A DNA stretch of 64,000 nucleotides. Origin: Rhodospirillales bacterium (lineage in GTDB: Bacteria; Pseudomonadota; Alphaproteobacteria; Rhodospirillales; Defluviicoccaceae). A program made the translations under genes and the position numbers. The notes beneath the pieces are model-generated. The model saw only the letters and a list, made by a program, of their open reading frames with translations, had not been told where the DNA came from and ran no database searches. How positions within the stretch are numbered: the stretch's first letter is position 1; every line of letters begins with the position of its first letter. Positions 1-9,206 of this stretch are shown here, one piece after another. The stretch spans positions 1-64,000 of the forward strand of contig JAEULH010000086.1 in NCBI GenBank assembly GCA_016793925.1, given 5' to 3'.

Positions 1-2413
1 CGGTTCCGAGCAGGCAGGCGTTTTCCTCCGCCCGGAAGATGTCGATCAGGGTGCCGGTGTCGATCGCGTCGACATGCTGAGCGTAGAGGCGCAGGCCGGC
101 CGCGGCGAGATCGGCGCCGATCCGCCGGTGCACCGAGCGCAGCCGGTTGATGGAGGTGAACAGCCCGAGGCCGCCGCCGCCCGCGGCCTTGAACAGCTCG
201 CGGTAGGCCGCCGCGATCTGGGCCGGATCGTCGCGGGCAACGTCGGTGACAATGAAAACGCGGGTTTGCGCCGCATAATCGAACGGCGAGCGCACCAGCG
301 AGCGAACCGGCGGTGTCGGCAGGTGCGAAGTGCCGGTCCGCCGCTCTGCCGCGAGCCAGTCGGCGTCGTCGTCGCCGCTGCCGTCGCGCAAGGTGGCCGA
401 CGTAATCGCCGCACCGTGGGCGGGGGCGAGGACGAGGGCGGCAAACGCGCGAGTGGGGTCGAGCCAGTGGCGGTGGAAGCCGGCATCGACCTCGCGGCCG
501 CCGACGCGCTCGATCGCAAACCAGTCGACATACGCGGCGGGCGTCGCGTCGGGGAGCGAGCGGAGCATCGCCCGCCAGCCCTCGACCGGCATGATCGCGC
601 GGCGTTCGAGCGTCCGTCGGGTGCTGTCGAGCCGTTGCCGGGCCGCACTGTCGAGCGAGGCGGCCTTGTCGTCGAGCATCCGTTGCGCCGCCGCGGCAAG
701 CCGGCGCAGCGGCGCCTCGAGGCGGCCGAGCCCGCTTTCGAAGCGGTCGGCGGCTTCGATCAGCCCGGGGACCGGCGGACGCACCGCGGTCTCGAGGCTG
801 TAGGCCGAATCGCCGTCACGACTTCGGGCGTGGACCTGCTGGCGAACGAGGGCGAGAAAGGCCTCGCCGCCACCGGCCGGCACGCCGCCGGCGAGCCGCG
901 CCCGCCATCCGGGGCCGGGCAGGCAGGCGGCCGCCACCAACGCCTCCGCCAGGGCTGCCGCAGCGTCGCCGTCGGCCTCGGCGACATCACCCAGCCGTTC
1001 GCTCAGGCCGCGCCGTCGCGATCGCCGGCCGCCTTCGGCGCCACGCAGCCAGCGGCGCAGTTCGGCCGCCTCCAGACCACACAGGTGGAGCGAGAACACG
1101 GCGTCGGCCGCATCGAAGAGATGATGCCCCTCGTCGAAAACGTACCGGAGCGGGATGCGCCCCTCGTCGCCGCCGCGAGCGGCCTGCCTCAAGACCAGAG
1201 CGTGGTTGGCGACAACCAGCTCGGCGCTTCGGGCCCGCCGGATCGATCGCTCGATGAAGCACTTCCGGTAGTGGCGGCAGGCGCTGTAGATGCATTCCCC
1301 CCGGGTGTCGGTAAGGCCGAGGATCAGGTTCGGTCCGAGCAGATCCGCAAGCCAGCCGGGAAAGTCGCCGCCGACCATGTCGCCGTCGCGGCTCGCCGCA
1401 GCCCAGCGGGCGACGAGACCCAAAGCGACCCGGTTGACGCCGGCGTCTGCGCCGCCGCTCGCAAGAGCGTCCTCCAGGTTGAGCAGGCATAGCGTGTTCT
1501 CCCGGCCCTTGCGGATGACGACGCGGCGAGCCTTCTCGGCGAAGTTGGGGTAGACGCGGTCGAGTTCGCGATCGATCTGTCGCTGGAGGTTCCGCGTGTA
1601 GGTGCTGATCCACACCGGCGCGCGGTTCTTGCGCGCCCACACCTCCGCCGGAGCTATGTAGCCGATGGTCTTGCCGACGCCGGTTCCGGCCTCGGCGAGG
1701 ACGATCTGCGGGACCCCCGAGCGGTCGCGGGGCGCGAACGCGCCGGCCACGGCGCTGACGAAGGCCAGCTGTTCGGCGCGCGGTTCGGCCTCGCTGCCGA
1801 GAAACTGGATCAGCCGCGCCCGCGCCTCGACCGGCTCCACCGGCCACGAATCCGGCGGCGGCTCGGGCGGCGCATCCTCCCACTCGCGCAGCCGCCGCCA
1901 CACCTTCAGCCCCGCCAGCGGTTCGCCGCGTGGCCTCAGTTCGCTTGCAAGCGCCGAGAGAACCGCCCTCGCCCACTGCCATTGCGAATCACCCATGGCC
2001 CAGGCGACGGCCTCGGCGTCCGCCCCGGGAGAGGCGGTCAGCTCGCCGAGAAGAGCGCGCGCGGCGGCGTACAGACACGCGGCTTCCGCCTCGAGGCTCG
2101 CCGGCGCCGGCAGAAGCAGGGCGTCGGACAGGCCCAGAGGCGTCGGCACGCAGAATCGGGCCGGCCGGACGAAGGCGAACAACTCGAGCACGTCGTGAGC
2201 TGCGAACGGCCGGGCGCCGAGGCGGCGGGCGACGGCCCGGGCGTGGCAGACCAGGGGCATGGCGCCCCGCTCGACCCGACGCGCCGCCTCGCCCGGATCG
2301 AGGCGCTCGACCTCGCCGTCCGGCGAGACCCAGACGGCCTCATCGAACCCGACGGCGAGGGCCGGTGCGTCGGGAAGCCGCGCGCGAGCGGCGGCACGTA
2401 CGGCACGATCCAT
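1..2413 (-). CDS. DinG/XPD-like ATP-dependent DNA helicase (C-terminus cut by window edge)
   Basis: Superfamily 2 DNA helicase of the DinG/XPD type, expected to unwind DNA 5'-3' in the cytoplasm. Read leftward from an ATG at 2413, the frame stays open for about 804 codons to the window edge, so the last helicase motifs are missing. Walker A (GTGVGKT) is near residue 241. A Cys (TLCLL) near 307 and the cluster CIYSACRHYRKC near 371-383 look like the four ligands of the 4Fe-4S cluster of this family. The DEAH-box equivalent DEGHH is near 425. The visible end (HVDAIDTGTLIDIFRAEENA) is typical of the second helicase lobe. The ATG is chosen because no other in-frame start precedes the domain and a TATAAT sits immediately upstream. 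A role in repair or R-loop/replication conflict removal is inferred from the family. Confidence 0.9.
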   Translation of the reverse strand, partial: MDRAVRAAARARLPDAPALAVGFDEAVWVSPDGEVERLDPGEAARRVERGAMPLVCHARAVARRLGARPFAAHDVLELFAFVRPARFCVPTPLGLSDALLLPAPASLEAEAACLYAAARALLGELTASPGADAEAVAWAMGDSQWQWARAVLSALASELRPRGEPLAGLKVWRRLREWEDAPPEPPPDSWPVEPVEARARLIQFLGSEAEPRAEQLAFVSAVAGAFAPRDRSGVPQIVLAEAGTGVGKTIGYIAPAEVWARKNRAPVWISTYTRNLQRQIDRELDRVYPNFAEKARRVVIRKGRENTLCLLNLEDALASGGADAGVNRVALGLVARWAAASRDGDMVGGDFPGWLADLLGPNLILGLTDTRGECIYSACRHYRKCFIERSIRRARSAELVVANHALVLRQAARGGDEGRIPLRYVFDEGHHLFDAADAVFSLHLCGLEAAELRRWLRGAEGGRRSRRRGLSERLGDVAEADGDAAAALAEALVAAACLPGPGWRARLAGGVPAGGGEAFLALVRQQVHARSRDGDSAYSLETAVRPPVPGLIEAADRFESGLGRLEAPLRRLAAAAQRMLDDKAASLDSAARQRLDSTRRTLERRAIMPVEGWRAMLRSLPDATPAAYVDWFAIERVGGREVDAGFHRHWLDPTRAFAALVLAPAHGAAITSATLRDGSGDDDADWLAAERRTGTSHLPTPPVRSLVRSPFDYAAQTRVFIVTDVARDDPAQIAAAYRELFKAAGGGGLGLFTSINRLRSVHRRIGADLAAAGLRLYAQHVDAIDTGTLIDIFRAEENACLLGT

Positions 2414-2419
2414 GGATCC

Positions 2420-2449
2420 ATTATAGGGATTCGGCAACGGCCGCGTCAG
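2420..2449 (-). promoter_or_regulatory. Candidate promoter placing the dinG-like start codon at +1
   Basis: On the minus strand a perfect TATAAT lies at 2425-2420. A CTGACG (4 of 6 matches to TTGACA) lies 18 bp further upstream at 2449-2444. The helicase ATG at 2413 is where transcription would be expected to start, so the mRNA may be leaderless. No Shine-Dalgarno sequence is visible. Prediction from spacing only. Confidence 0.45.
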
Positions 2450-2457
2450 GCCGTTGC
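2434..2457 (-). terminator. Hairpin between hydrolase gene and dinG-like gene
   Basis: Perfect 9-bp stem GCAACGGCC/GGCCGTTGC with loop GCGTCA, just after the hydrolase stop in the minus direction. No T-run follows, so it is at best a weak or Rho-assisted terminator. It also overlaps the -35 region proposed for the helicase gene. Confidence 0.35.
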
Positions 2458-2505
2458 TGCCAGCCGGCGGCGGCGGACGGCGGCGGACGGCGACAACCGC
2501 GCGGC

Positions 2506-3309
2506 TCAGGCCGATTGCGGCGCCGTTCCGCAGAGTTCGGCGATCGCGCCGAAATAGGCGCGCCGGCCGATCATCATCAGATCGTTGTGGCCGGCGCCGG
2601 GGACGGAAACCAGCTTCTTGTTCGTCGCCGGCGAGGCCTCGTAGAGGGCGCGGGCGTCGCCGATGGGAATGATCCAGTCGCGCTCGCCATGGATGATGAG
2701 GGTCGGCAGGGTGACCCGGTCGATCTTCTCGAGGTTGCCGAAGCCGTCCTTCTGCTCGTAGGCGTCGGGGAGTTGAAGAAAGCCGATGCGTTCGATCAGC
2801 GGGAACGTGTAGGCGAACCCGCTTTCGAGGATGAGGCCGTCCAGCCCTCCGGTTGCGCGCGAGGCGACCTCCAGCGCGGCGGCGCTCCCGAGCGACCGGC
2901 CCATGACATACAGCCGCTCGGGCTGGATCCCGACTTCGGCGAACACGTCGCCGATCCGTTCGAACGTCGTGAGCGCATCGCGAACCAGCGCCGTCGCCGT
3001 GGGCGAACCGTCGCTGGCGCCGTAACCGCGGTAATCGACGACAACCAGCGTCAGCCCGAGTTCGGTGTAGAACGAGGCGATCGTGTCGTAATCGGAGGCG
3101 ATCTCGCCGTTGCCGTGGAAGAACAGAATCACCGGCGCCGTCTGCGCCGCCACGTAGACCTTGCCGCCGAGCATGTTGCCGTCATCGACGGGAATGCGGA
3201 CAAGGTGGACGTCGGCCGGCAGGTGCGATTCGTCGAAGTCGCGGCGCGGATAGAACAGGACGCCGAGCACCTCGGGCCGATCAAGGACATCGTAGCGCTT
3301 GTCCGTCAT
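2506..3309 (-). CDS. Alpha/beta hydrolase (BEM46/ABHD13-like)
   Basis: A 267-residue serine hydrolase of the alpha/beta fold. Visible landmarks are the oxyanion segment FFHGNGE near residue 64, the nucleophile elbow GRSLG near 137, an acid candidate in HGERDW near 213 and the catalytic His in GAGHND near 241. That gives a complete Ser-Asp-His triad in the expected order. There is no clear signal peptide, so it is probably cytoplasmic. The start at 3309 is preferred over an in-frame start 25 codons upstream because GGGGGGAG directly precedes it and the upstream extension is low-complexity. The substrate is unknown; the family includes esterases, thioesterases and peptidases. The gene is followed by the dinG-like helicase in the same direction and is divergent from the YhaO-like gene. 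Confidence 0.88.
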   Translation of the reverse strand: MTDKRYDVLDRPEVLGVLFYPRRDFDESHLPADVHLVRIPVDDGNMLGGKVYVAAQTAPVILFFHGNGEIASDYDTIASFYTELGLTLVVVDYRGYGASDGSPTATALVRDALTTFERIGDVFAEVGIQPERLYVMGRSLGSAAALEVASRATGGLDGLILESGFAYTFPLIERIGFLQLPDAYEQKDGFGNLEKIDRVTLPTLIIHGERDWIIPIGDARALYEASPATNKKLVSVPGAGHNDLMMIGRRAYFGAIAELCGTAPQSA

Positions 3310-3667
3310 CTCCCCCCCTATCGACGACTGCGTCGAGCGACCACGAAACGAACCTACCATCCGCCCGATGTTTTTCCACACCATCGCTCGCGCTTTCCCT
3401 TACCGCGCCGCTGCACGCAGTTCACTATCAATCTCCGTTAAACTGGCCCGATTGCCAACACCGATGGTGCGGAGACGGTGCGGTTGCGGTCCATCCGGCC
3501 ATTGCGTCTTGCGACGAGAAAGCCGCTGCAATGCTCCCCGGCAATGCACACGCGAAGATTTTGTGGCAGAATGCGCGCCAGCCGCGGGGACCGCGCGATC
3601 GAACGCGGCTGAGGCGGGCGCTTGCGGTTGCGCCGGGCACTTTCGCTGGATCACCTGTTCCGAGCGC
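3310..3667. other. Divergent intergenic region, no gene seen
   Basis: A 358-bp gap between the leftward hydrolase and the rightward SbcD/YhaO-like gene. It must carry both promoters, but I see no convincing -35/-10 pair, no riboswitch and no hairpin terminator. Open frames reach through it but carry no family signature. Confidence 0.5.
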
Positions 3668-4960
3668 ATGAGATTTCTCCACACCGCCGACATTCACCTC
3701 GACAGTCCGCTGACCGGCCTGAGCGCCGCCAACGATCTCCCTCTCGATCGCCTTCGCGAGTCGACCCGCCAGGCGCTCGCCAACCTTGTCGATTACGCGC
3801 TTGCCGAGGCCGTCGATTTCATCGTCATCGCCGGCGATCTCTACGACGGCACCTGGCACGACTTTACGACCGGGCTTTATTTCGTCCGGCAGATGGCGCG
3901 TCTCGACCAGGCCGGCATTCCGGCCTATGTCGTGCTCGGCAACCACGACGCGGAGAACCGGCTGACCCGCAAGCTCACGCTTCCGGGCAACGTTCACGTC
4001 TTCCCGGCGGAGCGAGCCGAGACGGTCTTTCTCCCTGACCGCTCGGTCGCCCTGCACGGACGCAGCTTTCCCACCGCCGCGGTCGGCGACAACCTCGTCC
4101 TCGCCTACCCGCCGGCCGCGCCGGGATGCTTCAACATCGGCCTGCTGCACACGGCGGCCGGCGGCCGCGAGGCTCACGCGAACTACGCGCCCTGCGCGCT
4201 GTCCGATCTTCTCGCCAAGGGCTACGACTACTGGGCCCTCGGCCATGTCCACGCGCGCGAGGTCCTTCACGAACACCCGCACATCGTCTTCCCCGGCAAT
4301 CTCCAGGGCCGTCACATCCGCGAGACCGGAACGAAGAGCTTCACCGCGGTGCGCGTCGAGAATGGGCGGGTGGTGGCGGCAGACCCGGTCGCCGCCGATG
4401 TGGTCCGTTGGCTGCGCTGCCCCGTCGATCTTGCGAACGCCGCCGATCTGGACGACGCCGTCGATGCGATCGGCGCAGCGCTTCTCAAGGCGTCCGACCA
4501 GGCCGAAGGTCGGCTCGCCGTCGTCCGGCTTGTGCTCGAAGGCACTTCGCCGGCCCACGCGCACTTCGCCGCGCAGCGCGAGCGCTTGATGGCCGAATGC
4601 CACGCCGCGGCCGCGCGCGTATCCTCGCAGCTGTGGATCGAGAAGGTCGAGGTGAGGACGCGGCCGATTTTCGAGCAAACCGCGACCGCGGCCCGCGCCG
4701 ACGCGATCGGTGCGTTGATCCGCTCGGTCGACGCCCTGGCGAGGGACGACGAGGCCCGCGCCGCTCTTTCCCGCGAGCTGAACGAACTGGTCAGCCGGCT
4801 GCCGGACGAGCTCAAGGGGCGCTGGTGGAAGGGCGGCGTGGAAACGCTTGGCGGCGGATCCCGTTCCCCCTCGATTGACGAAAGCAGCCTCGGGACGGTC
4901 ATCGCGGCGGCCCGCAATCTGCTCGCGGTCCGGATCCTAGACGCCGAGGGAGAGGCATGA
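3668..4960 (+). CDS. SbcD/YhaO-family DNA repair metallophosphoesterase
   Basis: A 430-residue calcineurin-like nuclease subunit, presumed to act with the next gene's ATPase on DNA ends. The metal-binding motifs appear in order: DIHLDS (residue 9), GDLYDG (near 57), GNHDAE (near 94), LLHTAAGG (near 161) and GHVHA (near 194). The MRFLHTADIHLD opening is the classical N-terminus of the family, which fixes the start at 3668 although an in-frame start exists 123 codons upstream. No strong Shine-Dalgarno is visible. The stop overlaps the start of the partner gene by 4 bp (ATGA), so the two are translationally coupled. Length and partner type favour the YhaO subfamily over SbcD. Confidence 0.92.
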   Translation: MRFLHTADIHLDSPLTGLSAANDLPLDRLRESTRQALANLVDYALAEAVDFIVIAGDLYDGTWHDFTTGLYFVRQMARLDQAGIPAYVVLGNHDAENRLTRKLTLPGNVHVFPAERAETVFLPDRSVALHGRSFPTAAVGDNLVLAYPPAAPGCFNIGLLHTAAGGREAHANYAPCALSDLLAKGYDYWALGHVHAREVLHEHPHIVFPGNLQGRHIRETGTKSFTAVRVENGRVVAADPVAADVVRWLRCPVDLANAADLDDAVDAIGAALLKASDQAEGRLAVVRLVLEGTSPAHAHFAAQRERLMAECHAAAARVSSQLWIEKVEVRTRPIFEQTATAARADAIGALIRSVDALARDDEARAALSRELNELVSRLPDELKGRWWKGGVETLGGGSRSPSIDESSLGTVIAAARNLLAVRILDAEGEA

Positions 4961-7900
4961 GAATCGAGCGGCTCGCGCTCGAGCGCTACGGTCATTTCAG
5001 CAACTACGAGACCGACCTCGGCGGCGACGGCGTCCGTCTGGTGGTTGTCCTCGGCCGCAACGAGGCCGGCAAGACCACCGCGCTGAGAGCCCTTGGCGAT
5101 CTCCTGTTCGGCATCGAGCCACGCTCTCCGTACAACTTCCGTCACGACTACAAGGACATGCGGATCGGCGCCGAGTTGCGCGGAAGCGATGGCCGCCGCC
5201 TGACGGTGCGCCGGCGCAAGGGCAACCAGAACACCCTTCTCGACGCCGAGAACCGGCCGCTCGGCGACGACGCGCTGGCGCCCTTCCTTGGCGGCGCCGA
5301 CCGCTTCGTCTTCGACAACCTTTTCGGTCTGACGCACGAGGCGCTCAGGTCCGGCGGCGACCGGATGCTTGCCGCAAGGGGCGATCTCGGGCGGATGCTG
5401 TTCGAAGCGGGCAGCAGCATGCGCAACATCACCCAGGTGCTCGATGCCCTCGAGGGCGAGGCCGCAGCGCTCTTCACGCCGCGACGCGTGTCCAGCAAGC
5501 CGTTCTACGTCGCCTCCGACGCCTGCAACGCCGCCGGCCGCGACGGCCGGCAGGCGACGTTGTCCTTCGAGCGCTGGCAGCAGAGCGAGCGCGAACGCAT
5601 CCAGGCCGAGGCGGAACAGGATGGCGTCCGCCACCGACAAGACGATCTCGAGACGAAGCGGGCACGGCTCGAGCGGATCCGCCGCACCCTGCCGTGGGTC
5701 GTCCAGATGCGCCAGGTCGAAGCCGAACTCGCCGAACTCGCCGATGCGCCGATCATGCCCGCCGATGCCGGCGAGCGGCTCAATCGCGCCAGGCCCGCTT
5801 TCGAGGTCGCCCGTGACAGACTTGAGCGCGAGCAGGCGGCGGCGGCGAACGCCCTCGCCCGCCTTGCGGCGCTCGACATTCCCGAGGCGCTGCTCGCCGC
5901 CGGCGACGAGATCGAGCGGCTGTATCAGCGCCGCGGTGCCATCCTCGAGGGGCGCAACGAATTGCCTGCGCTGAGGGAGAGGCGCGACGAGCTGCAGGCC
6001 GAGGCGGTGCACCTGAGAGCCGAGCTTGCCTGCGCCGAGAGCGCGCGCCCGAGCGAAACCGAACTCGCTGAGGTCCACGAGCTGATCGCGCGCGACAGCG
6101 AGCTCGGCAAACAGGTCGGCGACGTTGCCGAGCGCCAGGAGGCAGCGGCGGCGGCGCTCGCCGGCATCGTCGGCCGGCTGGAGACGCTGCCACCCGAACG
6201 GAACCTTGGCCGCCTCGCGATGGCGGTCGAACAGACGCAGTGCCTCGGCGATCTCGACAGCCGCCTGGCCGATGCAACAACCGCTGCCGCGGACGCCGGC
6301 GCGCAGCTCGCGCGCTCGCTCGCCGCCTTGGCGCTGTGGGCCGGAGACGCGGCCGCGCTGGAGGCGCTGGCGCTGCCGGAACGAGACACGGTCGGGCGCT
6401 TCGAGCGCGAGTTCAGCGACACGCGAATGCTGGCGCAAGGCGCGAACGACCGGATGCAGAAGGCGGAAGAAGAACGGCAGCAGTGCCTTCGCGAGCTCGC
6501 CGCCCTCCGTCATGGGCGCCCGCTGCCGACGGCCGAGGCCGTCGCCGCGGCGCGGGGGCATCGCGACCTTGGCTGGACGCTGATCCGCCGCCTTTACATG
6601 GAGCGCGAGGTGGTCTCCGAGGCGGACGTCGAGGCCTTCGCCCCGCAAGAACACCTGGCGGAGCGCTATGAGAAAGCGGTCGCCGCCGCGGACGCGCTCG
6701 CCGACAGGCGCGAGGCCGAAGCGCAGCGGGTCGCCCGTCACGATCAGGTCAGCGCCGACCTCGACGCCGCGGCCGAGCGCCGTCGCCGCTTCGCCGAGGA
6801 GGCCGCGCAGAAGGAAGCGGCGCTCGCCGCGTTGCGCGAGGAATGGCGAAGCATCTGGCGGCCAGCCGGGATCGAACCGCTGCCGCCCCGCGAAATGGAG
6901 TTGTGGCTGGCTCGCCGCCAGGAGGTCCTCGGCGATTTTGAGGCGGTTCGCGCGACGCAACGCGCTGTGGTCGAGACAGAGGCGCGGCTGACCGGGGCGC
7001 GTTGCGACCTGGAGGCGGAGTTGCGGGCGGTGCAGCCATCGCTGCGGGACGGATGCGGGCTGACCGATCTCCTCAAGGAGGCAAAGGCGCTCCTCAAGAG
7101 CGGCGGCGAGGCGGCGCAAAGGCGTGCCGTGTTGGAGGAGAAACGGGATCTTCAAAAGACGACGCTCGATTGCGAGCAAAGCCGTCGGGCGGCATTGGCC
7201 GAGCGGTGCAAGGACTGGCGGGCGGCGTGGGCGAGCGCGCTCGCGCCTCTCGGCCTGTCGGCAACGCTGACGCCGGCAGCGGCCGCTGCGGCCGTGCGCC
7301 TGTGGGAAGACATACGGCGCAACGAGGTCGCGCTGGCCGAGGTCGACCGGCGCAGCGACAGGATCGCGCGCGACGGCGCAGCATTCGCCGGCGAGGTTGA
7401 ACGGCTCGTCGCCGACGCCCTGCCGGGACGGCCGCTCACCGGCGATCCCCTGGCCGCAACCGCCGAGGCGTTCGAACGGCTGCAGGTGGCGCGTCAGGAT
7501 GCGCGCAACAAGCGCGACCTGGAGGACGTTCTGCACAAGGCGCAAGCGGCGGCGGCGCAGGCGCAAATCGAGGCCGAGGCGGCGCGGGCCGAGCTGGATC
7601 ACCTCAAGGACGTCGCCGGCTGCGCCAGCGACGATGCCCTGGCCGCAGCCATCGATCGGTCCAGGCGCAAGCAGGACCAGACGGTCGAGCTGGCGAGGTT
7701 AAAAAAGGAGATTGTCGCCAACGCCGAAGGGTTCGGTCCCGAAGTGGCCATTGCCGAGACGGAAGGCCGCGATCCCGACGAGATGCTGGGCGAGATCGCG
7801 GCCATCATCCATGAAAGCGAGGATCTGCGCGCGGAAGCGGAAACGCTGAGCGAGCGGGTGGCGACGTTTCGCCGGCGGCGCGACGAGCTGGAGGCCGGCA

Positions 7901-8496
7901 CCGCCGCGATGGCCGCGGAGCAGGCCCGGCGCAACGCTCTCGCCGATCTCGAAGACTGCAGCGAGCGCTGGATGGCGATGAAAGCCGCGGCCTTCCTGCT
8001 GCGCCGCAGCATCGACCAGTTTCGTCGCGAGCGGCAGGGGCCGGTTCTCGGTCGCGCCGAGAACCTGTTTTCGGCGCTGACCCTCGGCAGCTTCGTCCGC
8101 TTCAGGATCGATTACGACAGCGCCGACCAGCCGCTCCTCCTCGGCGTTCGCGCCGACGGCGCGTCCTGCCCCGTCGACGGGATGAGCGACGGCACCCGCG
8201 ACCAGCTTTTCCTCGCGCTGCGTCTGGCCGCCGTCGAAAGCTTCCTGACGAACGACGAACAGCTCCCCTTCGTCGCCGACGACCTGTTCGTTCACTTCGA
8301 CGACGCGCGGGCCACGGCCGGGCTGAAGGCGCTGATCGAACTCGGCGGCAAAACCCAGGTGCTGCTTTTTACCCATCACCATCATCTCGCCGAACTGGCC
8401 CGACAGGCAGGGGACAGCCGGGCGGTCCGCATTCAGTCGTTGGATCGGCCCGCTCTCGCCCGCCCTCGTTTCGAGGCAGAGATGGCGATCGATTGA
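4957..8496 (+). CDS. YhaN/SbcC-like AAA ATPase with long coiled coil
   Basis: A 1179-residue SMC/Rad50-like ATPase. Walker A (GRNEAGKTTALRALG) is near residue 34. The middle (about 190-1000) is rich in Ala, Arg, Glu and Leu heptads, a long coiled coil. The C-terminal ABC signature region (MSDGTRDQLFLALRLA) is near 1072, followed by a Walker B-like FVADDLFVHFDD near 1106 and a final H-switch segment (LLFTHHHH). The head domains are split by the coiled coil, as in Rad50/SbcC. The overlap with the phosphoesterase gene indicates a nuclease complex that processes DNA ends. I see no CxxC zinc hook in the middle, which fits YhaN rather than SbcC. Confidence 0.9.
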   Translation: MRIERLALERYGHFSNYETDLGGDGVRLVVVLGRNEAGKTTALRALGDLLFGIEPRSPYNFRHDYKDMRIGAELRGSDGRRLTVRRRKGNQNTLLDAENRPLGDDALAPFLGGADRFVFDNLFGLTHEALRSGGDRMLAARGDLGRMLFEAGSSMRNITQVLDALEGEAAALFTPRRVSSKPFYVASDACNAAGRDGRQATLSFERWQQSERERIQAEAEQDGVRHRQDDLETKRARLERIRRTLPWVVQMRQVEAELAELADAPIMPADAGERLNRARPAFEVARDRLEREQAAAANALARLAALDIPEALLAAGDEIERLYQRRGAILEGRNELPALRERRDELQAEAVHLRAELACAESARPSETELAEVHELIARDSELGKQVGDVAERQEAAAAALAGIVGRLETLPPERNLGRLAMAVEQTQCLGDLDSRLADATTAAADAGAQLARSLAALALWAGDAAALEALALPERDTVGRFEREFSDTRMLAQGANDRMQKAEEERQQCLRELAALRHGRPLPTAEAVAAARGHRDLGWTLIRRLYMEREVVSEADVEAFAPQEHLAERYEKAVAAADALADRREAEAQRVARHDQVSADLDAAAERRRRFAEEAAQKEAALAALREEWRSIWRPAGIEPLPPREMELWLARRQEVLGDFEAVRATQRAVVETEARLTGARCDLEAELRAVQPSLRDGCGLTDLLKEAKALLKSGGEAAQRRAVLEEKRDLQKTTLDCEQSRRAALAERCKDWRAAWASALAPLGLSATLTPAAAAAAVRLWEDIRRNEVALAEVDRRSDRIARDGAAFAGEVERLVADALPGRPLTGDPLAATAEAFERLQVARQDARNKRDLEDVLHKAQAAAAQAQIEAEAARAELDHLKDVAGCASDDALAAAIDRSRRKQDQTVELARLKKEIVANAEGFGPEVAIAETEGRDPDEMLGEIAAIIHESEDLRAEAETLSERVATFRRRRDELEAGTAAMAAEQARRNALADLEDCSERWMAMKAAAFLLRRSIDQFRRERQGPVLGRAENLFSALTLGSFVRFRIDYDSADQPLLLGVRADGASCPVDGMSDGTRDQLFLALRLAAVESFLTNDEQLPFVADDLFVHFDDARATAGLKALIELGGKTQVLLFTHHHHLAELARQAGDSRAVRIQSLDRPALARPRFEAEMAID

Positions 8497-8716
8497 AGGC
8501 GCCGCGTGCGTCGACCCCGCGGAAATGCGACCGGTTCGACCGTTTCGCCGCCGCGGCGGCCTCACCCATCTGAACGCTCTTGCGGCCAACGAACGGCGCG
8601 GCGGACGTTATACTGCAGTGCAGCAATGGATTATAGGTTTGACAGCCTGCCGCCATAGGTATGCAATTGTATTCGAGGCGCGCAAATCAAGAAGCGGTTG
8701 GATAAGGGACGTTTGG

Positions 8717-9151
8717 ATGTCATGCCCGTATTTGGGCGGCGAAGGCGCTGGCGCGCCGCAGGTCTGGGATGAGGACGCGGCATTTTTGCCGAACCTCGCG
8801 TCCGGCCCCGTCGTCATCACCGGCCGCTACGCCAAGACCAGCGTGCCGGCCGCGCATCGCGTCGACATGGCCGCGGAGTTGGCGAGAATCCGTCGCGTCT
8901 TGACGGTCCTTCGGGCGGAAGACGCCATTTTGATCGAGATCGCGTTGGACGAGGCGCGCTACCAGTTCGCCAGGTCGCAACCGAACGCCGACAAGATCGG
9001 AGCCGCCGTTCAGCGGGCGCTCGACCTTGCCAGCCGCGACGACGGCTTCGATGAGCGGCGCGAAGCCCTGGTCGCACCCCTGCGCCACGTTTGCGCCTGG
9101 CTCGGGGCGCCTTGGCATCGCCTACTCGGCTTCGTCGGCCTTACATTCTGA
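8717..9151 (+). CDS. Small protein of unknown function with amphipathic helical core
   Basis: A 144-residue protein that I cannot assign to a characterised family. The start at 8717 is chosen because AAGGGA lies 8 nt upstream; a longer in-frame start at 8525 lacks this. The N-terminal 50 residues are Gly/Pro-rich (LPNLASGPVVITGRYAKT). Residues 50-110 form a probable helical hairpin rich in Ala, Glu and Arg (ELARIRRVLTVLRAEDAILI, then DKIGAAVQRALDLASR). The C-terminus is hydrophobic and Trp-containing (CAWLGAPWHRLLGFVGL). That arrangement reminds me of tails of uncharacterised bacterial proteins, but this is recollection, not a match. No signal peptide. It stands alone between the YhaN-like gene and the convergent GGDEF/EAL gene. 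Confidence 0.7.
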   Translation: MSCPYLGGEGAGAPQVWDEDAAFLPNLASGPVVITGRYAKTSVPAAHRVDMAAELARIRRVLTVLRAEDAILIEIALDEARYQFARSQPNADKIGAAVQRALDLASRDDGFDERREALVAPLRHVCAWLGAPWHRLLGFVGLTF

Positions 9152-9206
9152 ACATTCTCGGGGCGCCGGGAAGGATTTCGACGGCCGGGGCAGGATGCTC
9201 GGCCGG

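Noticed and set aside
3299-3667. A longer N-terminus for the SbcD/YhaO-like protein.
   Set aside because: The extra 123 residues lie in the intergenic region, lack conservation features, and the family starts with MRFLHTADIHLD at 3668.
4312-7602. A 1096-codon open frame antisense to the YhaO/YhaN-like pair.
   Set aside because: High GC suppresses stop codons on the opposite strand. The translation is Arg/Leu/Ala/Gly-rich without any domain, while the plus strand has complete ATPase and nuclease motifs.
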